Below, piece after piece: positions 45,760 through 54,006 of a DNA stretch of 64,000 nucleotides. Every line of letters begins with the position of its first letter. Position 1 is the stretch's first letter. The notes under the pieces were generated by a model that worked only from the letters and a program-made list of their open reading frames with translations, was not told where the DNA came from and ran no database searches. Both the position numbers and the translations under genes were made by a program. The DNA is from CAWBRT01 sp963832365 (lineage in GTDB: Bacteria > Acidobacteriota > Terriglobia > Terriglobales > Acidobacteriaceae). Location: positions 124,001 to 188,000 of the forward strand of contig CAWHUL010000030.1 of assembly GCA_963832365.1 (NCBI GenBank), given 5' to 3'.

Positions 45760-46572
45760 CTACTCTTGCTTGATCCAGGCCACAATTTCCTTGGCGATCT
45801 CGTCGGCCGGCACATCCTTCACGATGCGCGTAGTGCGCTGCTGCTTGGGCAACTCGACCTTGGCGTATGAGAGGCCTTCGCTCCCAAGCTTTCCGGGTTT
45901 GGCGCGTTGCAGCGCGGGCATCACGGTGCGCATGTTCGCCATGCCGACCTGCGGATCGTTGCGCGGTTCGCCGAGGTTGCCGGTTGCCCAGCCAAGCACG
46001 GCAGGCGTTCCGGCGCATACGGAAACCTGGTGCTTGCCGCCTTCCACGCGCTCCAGCACTTCAAAAGACCCATCGGCGCTGAACGTGATCTGATCGACAC
46101 CCTGGAACTGGTCGGTGATTCCGAGCTGTTCGCCCACCATCTGCAACGTCGCACCGGCGCCGCGCGAAGCCGACTCCCACCCGCCGAACAGCAGCAGTCG
46201 TGACTTGTCGAGACCGGGAATCGCCTGGATCGCCGCCGCGAGCAGCGATGCCACTTCACTCGAATCGGCAAACCCGGCGGTCGGGCCGTCGATGGCGACC
46301 AATTCAAACGGAACCTTTTGCGCCACCGTCATCATCACCTGCTGAAGTTTCGCCTTCGGGCCCAAGCTCACCAGGTAGACCTTGCTGCCCGGCACTTTCT
46401 TGGCGAGGTTCGCGGCTTCGTAAAGTGCGTGGCTGGCCCACGGATCAAGCACCGCCGGCAGCATCAATTCGTTCTTGAGGGCGGGCAAGCCCGTGCCGGC
46501 AATCGGTTCCAGGGTTTGCAGCGGGTCGGGCACAATGCCGCCGCATACGACGATTTGTAAGGGATCGCTCAT
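45760..46572 (-). CDS. etfB: Electron transfer flavoprotein beta subunit
   Basis: A 270-residue ETF beta with AGGAAGACT before its ATG. Starts MSDPLQIVVCGGIVPDP; the conserved central block (LDPWASHALYEAANLAKKVPG... VYLVSLGP) and the ADP/AMP-binding GWESASRGAGATLQMVGEQLGI are present. C-terminal tail VKDVPADEIAKEIVAWIKQE. It is the partner of the etfA downstream. A 378-base spacer with repeats separates it from the ETF-quinone oxidoreductase gene. Confidence 0.93.
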   Translation of the reverse strand: MSDPLQIVVCGGIVPDPLQTLEPIAGTGLPALKNELMLPAVLDPWASHALYEAANLAKKVPGSKVYLVSLGPKAKLQQVMMTVAQKVPFELVAIDGPTAGFADSSEVASLLAAAIQAIPGLDKSRLLLFGGWESASRGAGATLQMVGEQLGITDQFQGVDQITFSADGSFEVLERVEGGKHQVSVCAGTPAVLGWATGNLGEPRNDPQVGMANMRTVMPALQRAKPGKLGSEGLSYAKVELPKQQRTTRIVKDVPADEIAKEIVAWIKQE

Positions 46573-46950
46573 AGTCTTCCTGACTGTGTTTCAGGTTTGT
46601 CCAGATCAGTTCCGCAAAACCTATATCTTAAATGGAATTTCAGGAAAGGTGTATCTCACTGCAGGCGGCCCACATTTGCCGAGTTGGCTAATGTGGAATC
46701 GAAGCGGCGAAACTAAGTTCGAGGGTGACCCATTCAAACGAAGTTTGGGTGGGGCTTTTGTTCGTCATCACAACGGTGCGCTCGAACTCGAGAGAGTTTT
46801 ACGTCAACTACCCCGCCCTGGCTTCGCTAGAACGGGGCACCCGGCCGTTGGCTAATTTAAGTTCGAGGGTAGGGGAGTTCCTTGCTTTTAGGGTGCCCAT
46901 TCAAACGAAGTTTCGAAAATTTTTGAAACTTGAAACTCGAAACTGTCTCT
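46573..46950. repeat. Intergenic repeats inside the ETF cluster
   Basis: No gene. A family A hairpin lies at 46661-46696 (GCCCACATTTGCC... GGCTAATGTGG). A related terminator-like element at 46727-46757 reads CCATTCAAACGAAGTTTGGGTGGGGCTTTT, split as arms around GAA; a partial copy is at 46891-46915. The same element ends the cytochrome locus at 61066. Confidence 0.65.
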
Positions 46951-48813
46951 CTAGTTTTCGGCGGAATGCAATCCGCCCGCGCCGGCGCGGAATTCTATGT
47001 TGCTCTTTTCGCCGTTCGTCGTCTGCGAGCAGTTCCACAGGCACGCGCCGCAGTGGATGCATTTCTCGCGGTCGAACGCCGGAACCGCTTGTTCACCCGT
47101 GGTAATCGCCTGTCCCGAGCACATTTCGATGCAGGTGCGGGCTCCGCACCGCTGACACAACTGGGGGTCTATAAAGAGGACGTGATCGGCGTAGCCAGCG
47201 GCGGCCTGCACCTTTCCGCCCACCAGCAGCGCGTCCTGATGCGTGATCAGTAGCTTGCCGTCGAAGGGAATTGCCGGCCACCCACAGGCGTCCATGAATA
47301 CATCGTGAAGCGACCTGTTTTCCGCGGCAGCCTGTTGCTTCAACTCCGCGATCTTCGCCGGGCTGAGCTTGCCGGAGAAATACTCCTCGGGAGAGCGCAG
47401 ATGTTCGTGTGGCGGTCGTGGCTCGTCGGACAGCACAACCTTGCCGCCGGTCAATCCTGCCATCGCCATGCCGATCAGGCCGGAGATAAAGCCGGTCTGG
47501 AACCCGTCGCGGGCGTGTTCGGCAACGCGTCCTTCTTTCTCCACCCAACTCTGGCGACGTCGCCGGACGTAGCGCGCTTCAAGATTCTCACGGCTAAACG
47601 GCTTCGCTTCCTTCAGCAACTCAAGGACGCCTTCGGCAAGTTGCACGCCGGTCGTCCAAGCCTCGTCGACGCCCGATCCCGTCAGAACATTCGTGCTGCC
47701 GGAGCCCTCGCCGATGCGCGCATAGCCGTTGCCGGCCAAGCAGGGTTCGCCGCGCTTGCCCGACTCCTGCAATGATTTCGCGCCCCACGAGCGCAGCGTC
47801 CCGCCTTCCAGGTATCGCCACAGGTATGGGTGCATCATGAAGTGCTGGAGATAGCGATACGAGGTACGCAGAGGGCTATCAAACCACGATGGAACAAAAA
47901 TTCCAACCGAGGCCACGCGCTCGGGATGAACGTAAAGGAAGCCGAAGATCTCCGGCTCAGGGAAGCCCATCGTGTGAATGACCGTTCCCGGTTCCAGCGT
48001 GACGTGCTCGGGAAGATCGACGACCGCCTTCATGCCCACGGCCCACTCGCGTTTGTGGTTTCCCTTGGGCATGCCGAAATGGTCGTCGAGTTGACGTCCG
48101 ACCGGACCGACCGGGCCGTCGCCGACCACTGTGAGCGCGGCCTTGATGTCCATGCCCGCCATAAAACCGGCGTCGGGGGTGCCCGCTTTGTCGACGCCCT
48201 GATCGGCCATGCGCAGGCCGGTGACGCGTCCGTCCTCGATCAGAGCCTGCGAGACGGGCATGCCCGGCCATATCTGCACACTACCCGATCCCATAACCTG
48301 GCTGCCGACCCAAAGATTGAACTGCCCAAGTGAAAGCAGTAAGCCATCGTGCTTGTTGAGAAACTCCGGCGTGTAAGGCAGCTCGATCGCCTGATGTTCA
48401 AGCGGCAGAGCGAAGCGCAGCGACTTGAGAACCTTGTCGGCCATCCGCAACGCGCGCGAGCGGCGGCTGGCGCCGGTGGGGTCAAGCAGGTAAACCACTC
48501 TTTCCCGGCCGACGCGTGCGGCCATCGGAATCTGCGAGACATCCAGGCCGGGGAAGCTCTGCTTGATGCCGCGAGCCCGCGACACCACGCCCGAGACGCC
48601 AAACCCAAGATCATCGGCGCGCTCGTAGCAGATCACCTGCAACGGCATCCCCGGCATCGCCGGACTTTCCACCGCGGGCGATCCGTCTTCGTTCACCAGG
48701 CCGCGCGCCAGAGTGGTCAGAAACCCTCCCATGGCCGGGCCAAATCCTACGCAAGCGATGTCCACTTCCAGACTTTGCCGCTCAAGATCGACGGGTTGTT
48801 CTTCAGTACTCAA
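46951..48813 (-). CDS. ETF:quinone oxidoreductase-like flavoprotein with ferredoxin tail
   Basis: A 620-residue FAD protein of the FixC/ETF-QO type fused to a C-terminal ferredoxin domain. TTG start at 48813 with AGGAAG upstream. FAD-binding motif VACVGFGPAMGGFLTTL type near residue 20 (IACVGFGPAMGG), GVVSRARGIKQ, the second FAD motif VVGDGPVGPVGRQL, a long middle domain, and Fe-S cysteines in CQRCGARTCIEMC and CIHCGACLWNC at about 560-600. It should take electrons from the ETF and reduce membrane quinone. It lies 58 bases after the acyl-CoA dehydrogenase gene. Confidence 0.9.
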   Translation of the reverse strand: MSTEEQPVDLERQSLEVDIACVGFGPAMGGFLTTLARGLVNEDGSPAVESPAMPGMPLQVICYERADDLGFGVSGVVSRARGIKQSFPGLDVSQIPMAARVGRERVVYLLDPTGASRRSRALRMADKVLKSLRFALPLEHQAIELPYTPEFLNKHDGLLLSLGQFNLWVGSQVMGSGSVQIWPGMPVSQALIEDGRVTGLRMADQGVDKAGTPDAGFMAGMDIKAALTVVGDGPVGPVGRQLDDHFGMPKGNHKREWAVGMKAVVDLPEHVTLEPGTVIHTMGFPEPEIFGFLYVHPERVASVGIFVPSWFDSPLRTSYRYLQHFMMHPYLWRYLEGGTLRSWGAKSLQESGKRGEPCLAGNGYARIGEGSGSTNVLTGSGVDEAWTTGVQLAEGVLELLKEAKPFSRENLEARYVRRRRQSWVEKEGRVAEHARDGFQTGFISGLIGMAMAGLTGGKVVLSDEPRPPHEHLRSPEEYFSGKLSPAKIAELKQQAAAENRSLHDVFMDACGWPAIPFDGKLLITHQDALLVGGKVQAAAGYADHVLFIDPQLCQRCGARTCIEMCSGQAITTGEQAVPAFDREKCIHCGACLWNCSQTTNGEKSNIEFRAGAGGLHSAEN

Positions 48814-48871
48814 TAAATCTTCCTATGCCAAACTTGAAACTTGAAACTGAAATATGAAGCGGCTTACATCC

Positions 48872-51106
48872 TTACATCGGGTAGTCGAGCGCCTCGGGAA
48901 TCATGACCTTGGTCAGCGCCTCAGCCGCGCGGTCCTTCGCCAGCATGGAACCGGTCAGGCACTGATCGAGCCGGCTGCGCAGACGCTTGAATTCGTCGAG
49001 CCCTTTGCCGCTAACGCACGGGCCTGCTTTCTCCGGATGCGAGCCGTCGGCGTCCACCACATCGGTCGCGACAGCGGCGATGCCGGGGATAAGATTCTCC
49101 AAGCCGTCCATCTCCTCTGCCCGGAAGCAGCCCTTGTAACCCTCATCGTCCCACGCCGGATGCCGGTTGTAACCGTTCACCAACTCAGCGCAAACGCGCC
49201 CTGCCTCACCGGCGGCGCGAGCCACCTGAACGTGGCACAAGTCGCTGTAAAAACGGACAGTGCCTTCCAGCCCTTCGGCGACCAGCGGATTTTCCGGACC
49301 CTTCTGCTCCAGTTCCATCACGTCGAGCACCTGCTGACGAGCTGCCAACAACCAGCAAAGCGCGTCTGCCAGCGCAAACGTCACGCCTTGGCGCGTCCCG
49401 TGGTACAGCTTGCTGCCATTGGCGTCGGTCGCGGATTGCAGATGTTCAAAGGCCCACAGCCACAGCCTCATTGCGGTGGCCAGCGCGCAGGCTCCAGTTC
49501 CGGGGCGGACGCTGGCGATCTGGCGCATCTCCACAATCCAATTGCGGAATTGGGCCAGGAACAATTCGTTGGTCATGGTGACCGTAAGGTTGCGCCGCTG
49601 CACCGCCTCGGGGCCTTCGTAGGTCGCTTCCAGTTGCGAGTCCATCCACTTGTGGCCCAGGAAGCCGGGGCAATCTTCCGTGATGCCGTAGCCGCCCATC
49701 AAGCTCACGGCCTCGCGCATCATCACCGATCCCTGTCCGGTGTTCCACAGCTTAGAGGCGGGGCAGAGCACGCTTGCCACCGCGTCGAGAATGGCATATT
49801 GCACCAGGGTGTTATCGTGCAGCTCCTGCAGCCGCGGACTGCTGTTCGCCGCCTCGGGATTGCGACACAGTCGCAGAAATTCATTCGCGTCCTTGGCGAT
49901 TCCGCGGAAAAACTTGAGCTCCGATTTGCCGCCGTTGATTCCTTTTTCGGCGAGAATCCGCGTTTTTTCCTTCTCCAGCGGGTCCAGCACGTCGAAGCAG
50001 CGAGCCGCCGCAAATCCCAACGCAGCCGCTGACTCGCCCATGGCCCACACATCGACCAGTCTGTGCAGCACGTCTTCGCGTTGTTGCAGGCCGAGTTCGT
50101 AGCGCAGCGTGCCCGGCGTAGCCTGGTCCGCGCCGCGAAAGCGTCCGCGCTGATAACGTATGACCGGCTCGACGGCCGAAAGCAGCTTGGCCGCCGTCAT
50201 CACCGCGACCGTGACGCGCGTGCGTTTGAACACGGCTTCAATCACTTCGCTGTGGTCGTAGTTGGGAATGATCGTGCCGTCCTTAACCGTGTAGCCGCCG
50301 ACGATGCGGCTGGCGGGAACCCTCAGGCTGAAGATCGGGTCGGAGGTCGAAGATAACTGATGGACCATCTTGCGCGTCGGCGTGCCGCGATCGAAAGTTC
50401 CCGGGTCGCCCTCTTCGAGAATGATGATGCAGCTTCCCTTGATCTTCTCATCCGCCGTCTGCACCGCCGCGGTAACGAAATTGGCGAACCCCATGTTGGT
50501 GATGAAGCGTCCGCGCTTATCGACCTGCAACATGGGCTCTTCGCCCTCTTTCCACTCGGCGATCCGCACCTTGCCGTTGAGCATGCCGGTGTCGACGCCG
50601 ACATAAGGGATGGGCTCGGTCAGGCAGAAAGCGCCACGCCAGGGCGTGCGGTCTTCACCCGGCTGCGGCGGAACGCACAGCGACATGTAGCGCAGTTTTT
50701 GCTCGGGGGTGCCGCGTTCGTGAATCGGCGACAGCGCCAGACAGCTGGCGAGCGCGCCCGTCGCGGCTCCGCCATCCACCCATGCCAATTCGAAAGCCGT
50801 CAGCGCCAGCGCCAAGTTCTTCGGACCGGCGATGAATCCGCCTTCTTCGGGCTCCATGAAGGCCGCGGTAATGCCGGCCTCGTCATAGGCTTTCAGCAAC
50901 TCGTTCTTGCGCGCGGTCCATTCATGCGTATTGCGTTCGCCTTCGGCCACCAGGCGCGCGACGATCGTGCGTGCAACCGAGCGTGAGGATTGCACCAGCA
51001 TCTGCAGGTCATAGCGGTCGGAAAAGCGCCAGAGAATCTGGCGAACATCGTCGCCGGGCAGGGTACGCAGAGTTTCGACTTCAGGCTTCGCGGCGGTGCT
51101 GGACAT
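48872..51106 (-). CDS. Large acyl-CoA dehydrogenase
   Basis: A 744-residue acyl-CoA dehydrogenase with a C-terminal extension of about 150 residues (normal members are 380-600). ATG 51106 gives MSSTAAKPEVETLRTLPGDD. FAD/substrate parts are RGAFCLTEP, FITNMGFANFVTAAV and the catalytic region LMGGYGITEDCPGFLGHKW... ATYEGPEAVQ with the Glu of YEG in the position of the usual catalytic base. The long form resembles very-long-chain or 'fadE-like' enzymes of soil bacteria. First gene of the ETF module; substrate unknown. Confidence 0.9.
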   Translation of the reverse strand: MSSTAAKPEVETLRTLPGDDVRQILWRFSDRYDLQMLVQSSRSVARTIVARLVAEGERNTHEWTARKNELLKAYDEAGITAAFMEPEEGGFIAGPKNLALALTAFELAWVDGGAATGALASCLALSPIHERGTPEQKLRYMSLCVPPQPGEDRTPWRGAFCLTEPIPYVGVDTGMLNGKVRIAEWKEGEEPMLQVDKRGRFITNMGFANFVTAAVQTADEKIKGSCIIILEEGDPGTFDRGTPTRKMVHQLSSTSDPIFSLRVPASRIVGGYTVKDGTIIPNYDHSEVIEAVFKRTRVTVAVMTAAKLLSAVEPVIRYQRGRFRGADQATPGTLRYELGLQQREDVLHRLVDVWAMGESAAALGFAAARCFDVLDPLEKEKTRILAEKGINGGKSELKFFRGIAKDANEFLRLCRNPEAANSSPRLQELHDNTLVQYAILDAVASVLCPASKLWNTGQGSVMMREAVSLMGGYGITEDCPGFLGHKWMDSQLEATYEGPEAVQRRNLTVTMTNELFLAQFRNWIVEMRQIASVRPGTGACALATAMRLWLWAFEHLQSATDANGSKLYHGTRQGVTFALADALCWLLAARQQVLDVMELEQKGPENPLVAEGLEGTVRFYSDLCHVQVARAAGEAGRVCAELVNGYNRHPAWDDEGYKGCFRAEEMDGLENLIPGIAAVATDVVDADGSHPEKAGPCVSGKGLDEFKRLRSRLDQCLTGSMLAKDRAAEALTKVMIPEALDYPM

Positions 51107-51298
51107 ATTGGGTTTCCAGGTTTCCTTTCCGGAGTCCCCGGCAAGCGCTGTGCGCCCGTGCCTGGGGTGTTTCAGGCTGTGCAATTAATCCTTCAAAACC
51201 TTGACCAACCGGTCTGTGATTTGCGTCATAAAAACGGGTGACCGGCAAATTATTCTTGCGTTCCAATCCTTAATACTTCGCTCCGAAAGTGCCGCAGG

Positions 51299-51643
51299 CT
51301 ACGACGAAAGTAGCCGCCCGGCTGTCTCGATCAGCGCCGCGGGCGCCTCCGACAGCAGGAGCGTAGCGCTTGCGAACACATCCTTCACCTTCGCGCCTTC
51401 GCAGAAAAGCACGATCTTGATGTTCTGGTTGCGCCGTTTCGCCTCCGCCTCCATGCGTCTACGATCGCCGGCCGGAATATCGGGAGAGAGCACCATGAGA
51501 TCTGTCTTCCCCGGTCCAACCGCACCCAGAGCGGCGGAAAGCGAACCGCACTCCCGCACCTCATAACCGGCTTCAGTCAGAATCTGCTTGTGGGGCGAAA
51601 GCAGTTCAGGGTTATAACTGACGATCAGAACCGTCTTGCTCAT
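51299..51643 (-). CDS. Degenerate receiver-domain protein
   Basis: A 114-residue receiver-like protein. The start at 51643 gives MSKTVLIVSYNPELL; an earlier in-frame start adds six residues. Both key sites are lost: the acidic pair is Ser9-Tyr10 and the phospho-acceptor position in TDLMVLSPDIP is Ser53. The Thr/Ser and Lys positions (VLFCEGAK, LLLSEAP) are also altered. It is a pseudo-receiver, probably a protein-binding module that cannot be phosphorylated. It lies between the acyl-CoA dehydrogenase operon and the Crp/Fnr genes. Confidence 0.8.
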   Translation of the reverse strand: MSKTVLIVSYNPELLSPHKQILTEAGYEVRECGSLSAALGAVGPGKTDLMVLSPDIPAGDRRRMEAEAKRRNQNIKIVLFCEGAKVKDVFASATLLLSEAPAALIETAGRLLSS

Positions 51644-51885
51644 GGGTTCGAATTGGAGCACTTACATTAAATCTACACGAAATGGCCGTCTGCCGGGGAT
51701 GCGAAATGGGAAAATACCACCAATCGGGAGCACGGTGCCCATCTGAATCCTGAGTCATCCGTCCAGCAAGCCGTTGTCTCCTGCCCGGGCCCTTTTCTGA
51801 AGCCGGGTGTGCCGCCGGATGCGCACATCTCGATGTGATTAGTTTGTGCAATCGCCATAGATTTCAAGGCATTAGATAAGGCCTC

Positions 51886-51900
51886 TGTGACAATATCACA
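51886..51900. promoter_or_regulatory. CRP-like palindrome with 5-base spacer
   Basis: TGTGA-CAATA-TCACA, a perfect palindrome in arms but with five instead of six central bases. It lies 234 bases upstream of the first Crp/Fnr gene and 243 bases before the pseudo-receiver start. The rest of 51644-52133 shows no gene. Confidence 0.5.
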
Positions 51901-52133
51901 CCAGGATGTGATGGATGCACTTGTTGTTGGTACATAGAATACGCGATTTTAGTGATAAGGCGAGTCAGGTCGTGTGCGCTTGATGTGTGTCCTGCCATGG
52001 CACCTTCAAACGCGCGCAATCGGGCCTGTCGCAAACGGCGGTCAACCTCGCGCGGAAGTCTGTTGCGGGGCCAGCGATTTGCTGTTCGTCCGGGTGTTCG
52101 AAAAAATTCCCGGACGGGGACTAGAGGGGGTGC

Positions 52134-52856
52134 GTGGTGCTTTCACCGTATGGGTTAGACATCATCGAGAGCTGCCTGAGCTGCAAGATGAAGACCGATC
52201 GTTTGTTTTGCGATCTGCCCGCATCGGCGCTCCAATCATTCGAAAATATTAAATATGCTACTGCTTATCCGAAGGGTGCCGTGCTGTTTGTCGAAGGACA
52301 GGCGCCGCGCGGTATTTTTGTTCTCTGCAAAGGACGCGTAAAGTTGTCCATTTGCTCAACCGACGGCAAGACGCTCATTCTCAAGATCGCCGAGTCAGGC
52401 GAGGTGCTGGGACTGAGCGCGACCATCTCCGGAAAACCTTATGAACTGACGGCGGAGACCGTCGATCCTTGCCAGATCAATTTCGTCAAGCGCGAAGATT
52501 TTCTGCGCTTCCTGCGCGAGCACAGTGAAGCCTGCCTGCGTGTCGCCGAACAGTTAAGCGAGAAGTACAACACAGCCTGCCGCGAGATCCGTTCGCTCGG
52601 GTTGTCGCACTCGGCCGCTGAAAAGCTGGCCCGGTTGCTGCTGGACTGGACGACCCGTAATGGCGAGGCCAACAAGCAGGAGCCACGCGTGAAGTTGGCG
52701 CTCACGCACGAGGAGATCGCGCAGATGATCGGCACCTCGCGCGAAACCGTGACGCGGCTCTTCGCCGAATTGAAGAAGCGGCAGATTGTTCAGGCCAAAG
52801 GTTCGACGCTGGTGATCCGCAACAAGGCTGCGTTGAAATCCCTGGCCACGGTCTGA
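52134..52856 (+). CDS. Crp/Fnr-family regulator with N-terminal Cys motif
   Basis: A 240-residue transcription factor. GTG at 52134 follows AGAGGGGG. The N-terminal C-x2-C-x8-C motif (Cys14, Cys17, Cys26 in SCLSCKMKTDRLFCDLP) could bind an Fe-S cluster, haem or zinc. A cyclic-nucleotide-binding beta-roll (about 40-125), dimer helix and a C-terminal winged helix follow; the recognition helix TSRETVTRLF (Arg203, Glu204, Arg208) has the CRP-type residues that read TGTGA half sites, not the FNR-type pattern. It is probably an oxygen, NO or redox sensor controlling the downstream cytochrome genes. Confidence 0.92.
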   Translation: MVLSPYGLDIIESCLSCKMKTDRLFCDLPASALQSFENIKYATAYPKGAVLFVEGQAPRGIFVLCKGRVKLSICSTDGKTLILKIAESGEVLGLSATISGKPYELTAETVDPCQINFVKREDFLRFLREHSEACLRVAEQLSEKYNTACREIRSLGLSHSAAEKLARLLLDWTTRNGEANKQEPRVKLALTHEEIAQMIGTSRETVTRLFAELKKRQIVQAKGSTLVIRNKAALKSLATV

Positions 52857-53005
52857 GTCTTGTGGTGGAGAAGTTCGGCATTTTTCTAATTAGTGCTGGT
52901 TGCATAAATATTTCTTTGAACGCCGCCCAGAGCCTGTAATGGCGTGGGATTCAGCCCCTGAGGAAGTTGTTGATTTTCCCAAAATGGATGTAGGCAACAG
53001 TTCCA

Positions 53006-53032
53006 GCCCCGCCAAATCGCGGGGCATTTTTT
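53006..53032 (+). terminator. Rho-independent terminator
   Basis: GCCCCGC / GCGGGGC stem around a six-base loop, followed by ATTTTTT; lies 150 bases after the first Crp/Fnr gene. Confidence 0.85.
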
Positions 53033-53111
53033 CGTGGCAGCGCTACCGGGGAGTGAAAATAGCGTCTTCCCCGCTATTTATGCGGGTTTTGTAACCGGGG
53101 TCACGGCAACG

Positions 53112-53127
53112 GGTGATTGTTATCACT
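53112..53127. promoter_or_regulatory. CRP-like operator before the second regulator
   Basis: GGTGA-TTGTTA-TCACT, one mismatch per half from TGTGA-N6-TCACA; GTGAT / ATCAC arms are perfect. It lies 30-36 bases before the start of the truncated Crp-like gene. Confidence 0.5.
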
Positions 53128-53156
53128 GCGGGTCCACGCCGACTCCTATAAACCAG

Positions 53157-53657
53157 ATGATCATGGAGAGCGCAACTCAGCCGAGCTGTTACTACTGTGA
53201 ATTCCGGCCCGACCGGCTCTTTTGCGACATGCCGGTCGATGCGCTGCAATTGCTGGACACCGTCAAGTCACTGGCCATTCACCCCAAGGGCTCCGTATTG
53301 TTTGCCGAAGGACGGCCTGCAAAAGGAATATTCGTCCTCTGTGACGGACGTGCGAAGCTCTCCATTTGCTCGGAAACCGGCAAGCGCCTTATGCTGCGCA
53401 TCGCCGGACCCGGTGAGGTTCTCGGCCTCGGCGCGGCCATGTCCGGCACGCCTTACGAAATCTCAGCCGAGTTGCTGGACACCTCGCAAGTGATGTTCAT
53501 TCGGCGCAAGGACCTGTTGAAATTTCTGCGTGACCACAGCGACCTTTGCGTCCGGGTTGTGCAAATGCTAAGCCAGGATTTGCATGCGGCTTATGAGCGC
53601 GTGCGCTCGATTGGCCTGGCCAGAACGCGTCGGCCGCGCGCCGCGCACGCCGACTAG
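53157..53657 (+). CDS. Truncated Crp/Fnr-like sensor lacking the DNA-binding domain
   Basis: A protein of about 166 residues (start at 53157 or 53163; no strong ribosome site). It is a close relative of the preceding regulator through the C-x2-C-x8-C motif (SCYYCEFRPDRLFCDMP), the nucleotide-binding roll (HPKGSVLFAEGRPAKGIFVL) and the dimer helix (LLKFLRDHSDLCVRVVQML). After RSIGLARTRR it stops; the winged helix that should follow is absent. A one-base shift would give a few more residues resembling the helix start (NASAARRARRLEQF) before another stop. It could be a sensor-only partner or an antagonist of the first regulator, or a decaying copy. Confidence 0.8.
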   Translation: MIMESATQPSCYYCEFRPDRLFCDMPVDALQLLDTVKSLAIHPKGSVLFAEGRPAKGIFVLCDGRAKLSICSETGKRLMLRIAGPGEVLGLGAAMSGTPYEISAELLDTSQVMFIRRKDLLKFLRDHSDLCVRVVQMLSQDLHAAYERVRSIGLARTRRPRAAHAD

Positions 53658-53731
53658 AGCAATTTCACAAGTTATATTTTCCGCGAACCAGCCGGGCCCC
53701 AGCCCGGCGTTTGTGTTTGCTATGAGGTTCG

Positions 53732-53778
53732 AGGGTGCCCCACGTTCCGCACCGCTTTTGGGCTAACGTGGGGTAGTT
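53732..53778. repeat. Palindromic intergenic repeat, family A
   Basis: GGGTGCCCCACGTTCCGC... GGCTAACGTGGGGTAG; arms CCCCACGTT / AACGTGGGG are perfect. Nearly the same as the copy at 60969-61014. Confidence 0.75.
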
Positions 53779-53830
53779 CACTTTGGCTGCAGGCGTGTCG
53801 TAGCCTGCTCCTTTTCCGCTTTGCACACGT

Positions 53831-53947
53831 CCCATGTGATCACTGACACATGGGCCTATGCGTTTGCTAGGGCAAACAGTCATAAAGCGATAAGAGTAAA
53901 CGCTTACATGGTGATAGAAGTCACACCTGCATGTGAGAGCTCTCACT
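53831..53947. promoter_or_regulatory. Operator cluster before the cytochrome genes
   Basis: A dense set of palindromes in 117 bases. CCCATGTG / CACATGGG (53831-53854) contains TGTGA-N6-ACACA. GTTTGC / GCAAAC lies at 53862-53877; AAGCG / CGCTT at 53885-53905. GGTGA-TAGAAG-TCACA lies at 53910-53925 and TGTGA-GAGCTC-TCACT at 53932-53947. The last two centres are 22 bases apart, two helical turns, and 60-97 bases before the cytochrome start. They fit the CRP-type recognition helix of the regulator encoded upstream. Confidence 0.6.
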
Positions 53948-54006
53948 GCCAACGCGGGCATGCGAATGCGAAAAACAGAGAGTCCCCTTTTTGTATTTGA
54001 GGTCTT

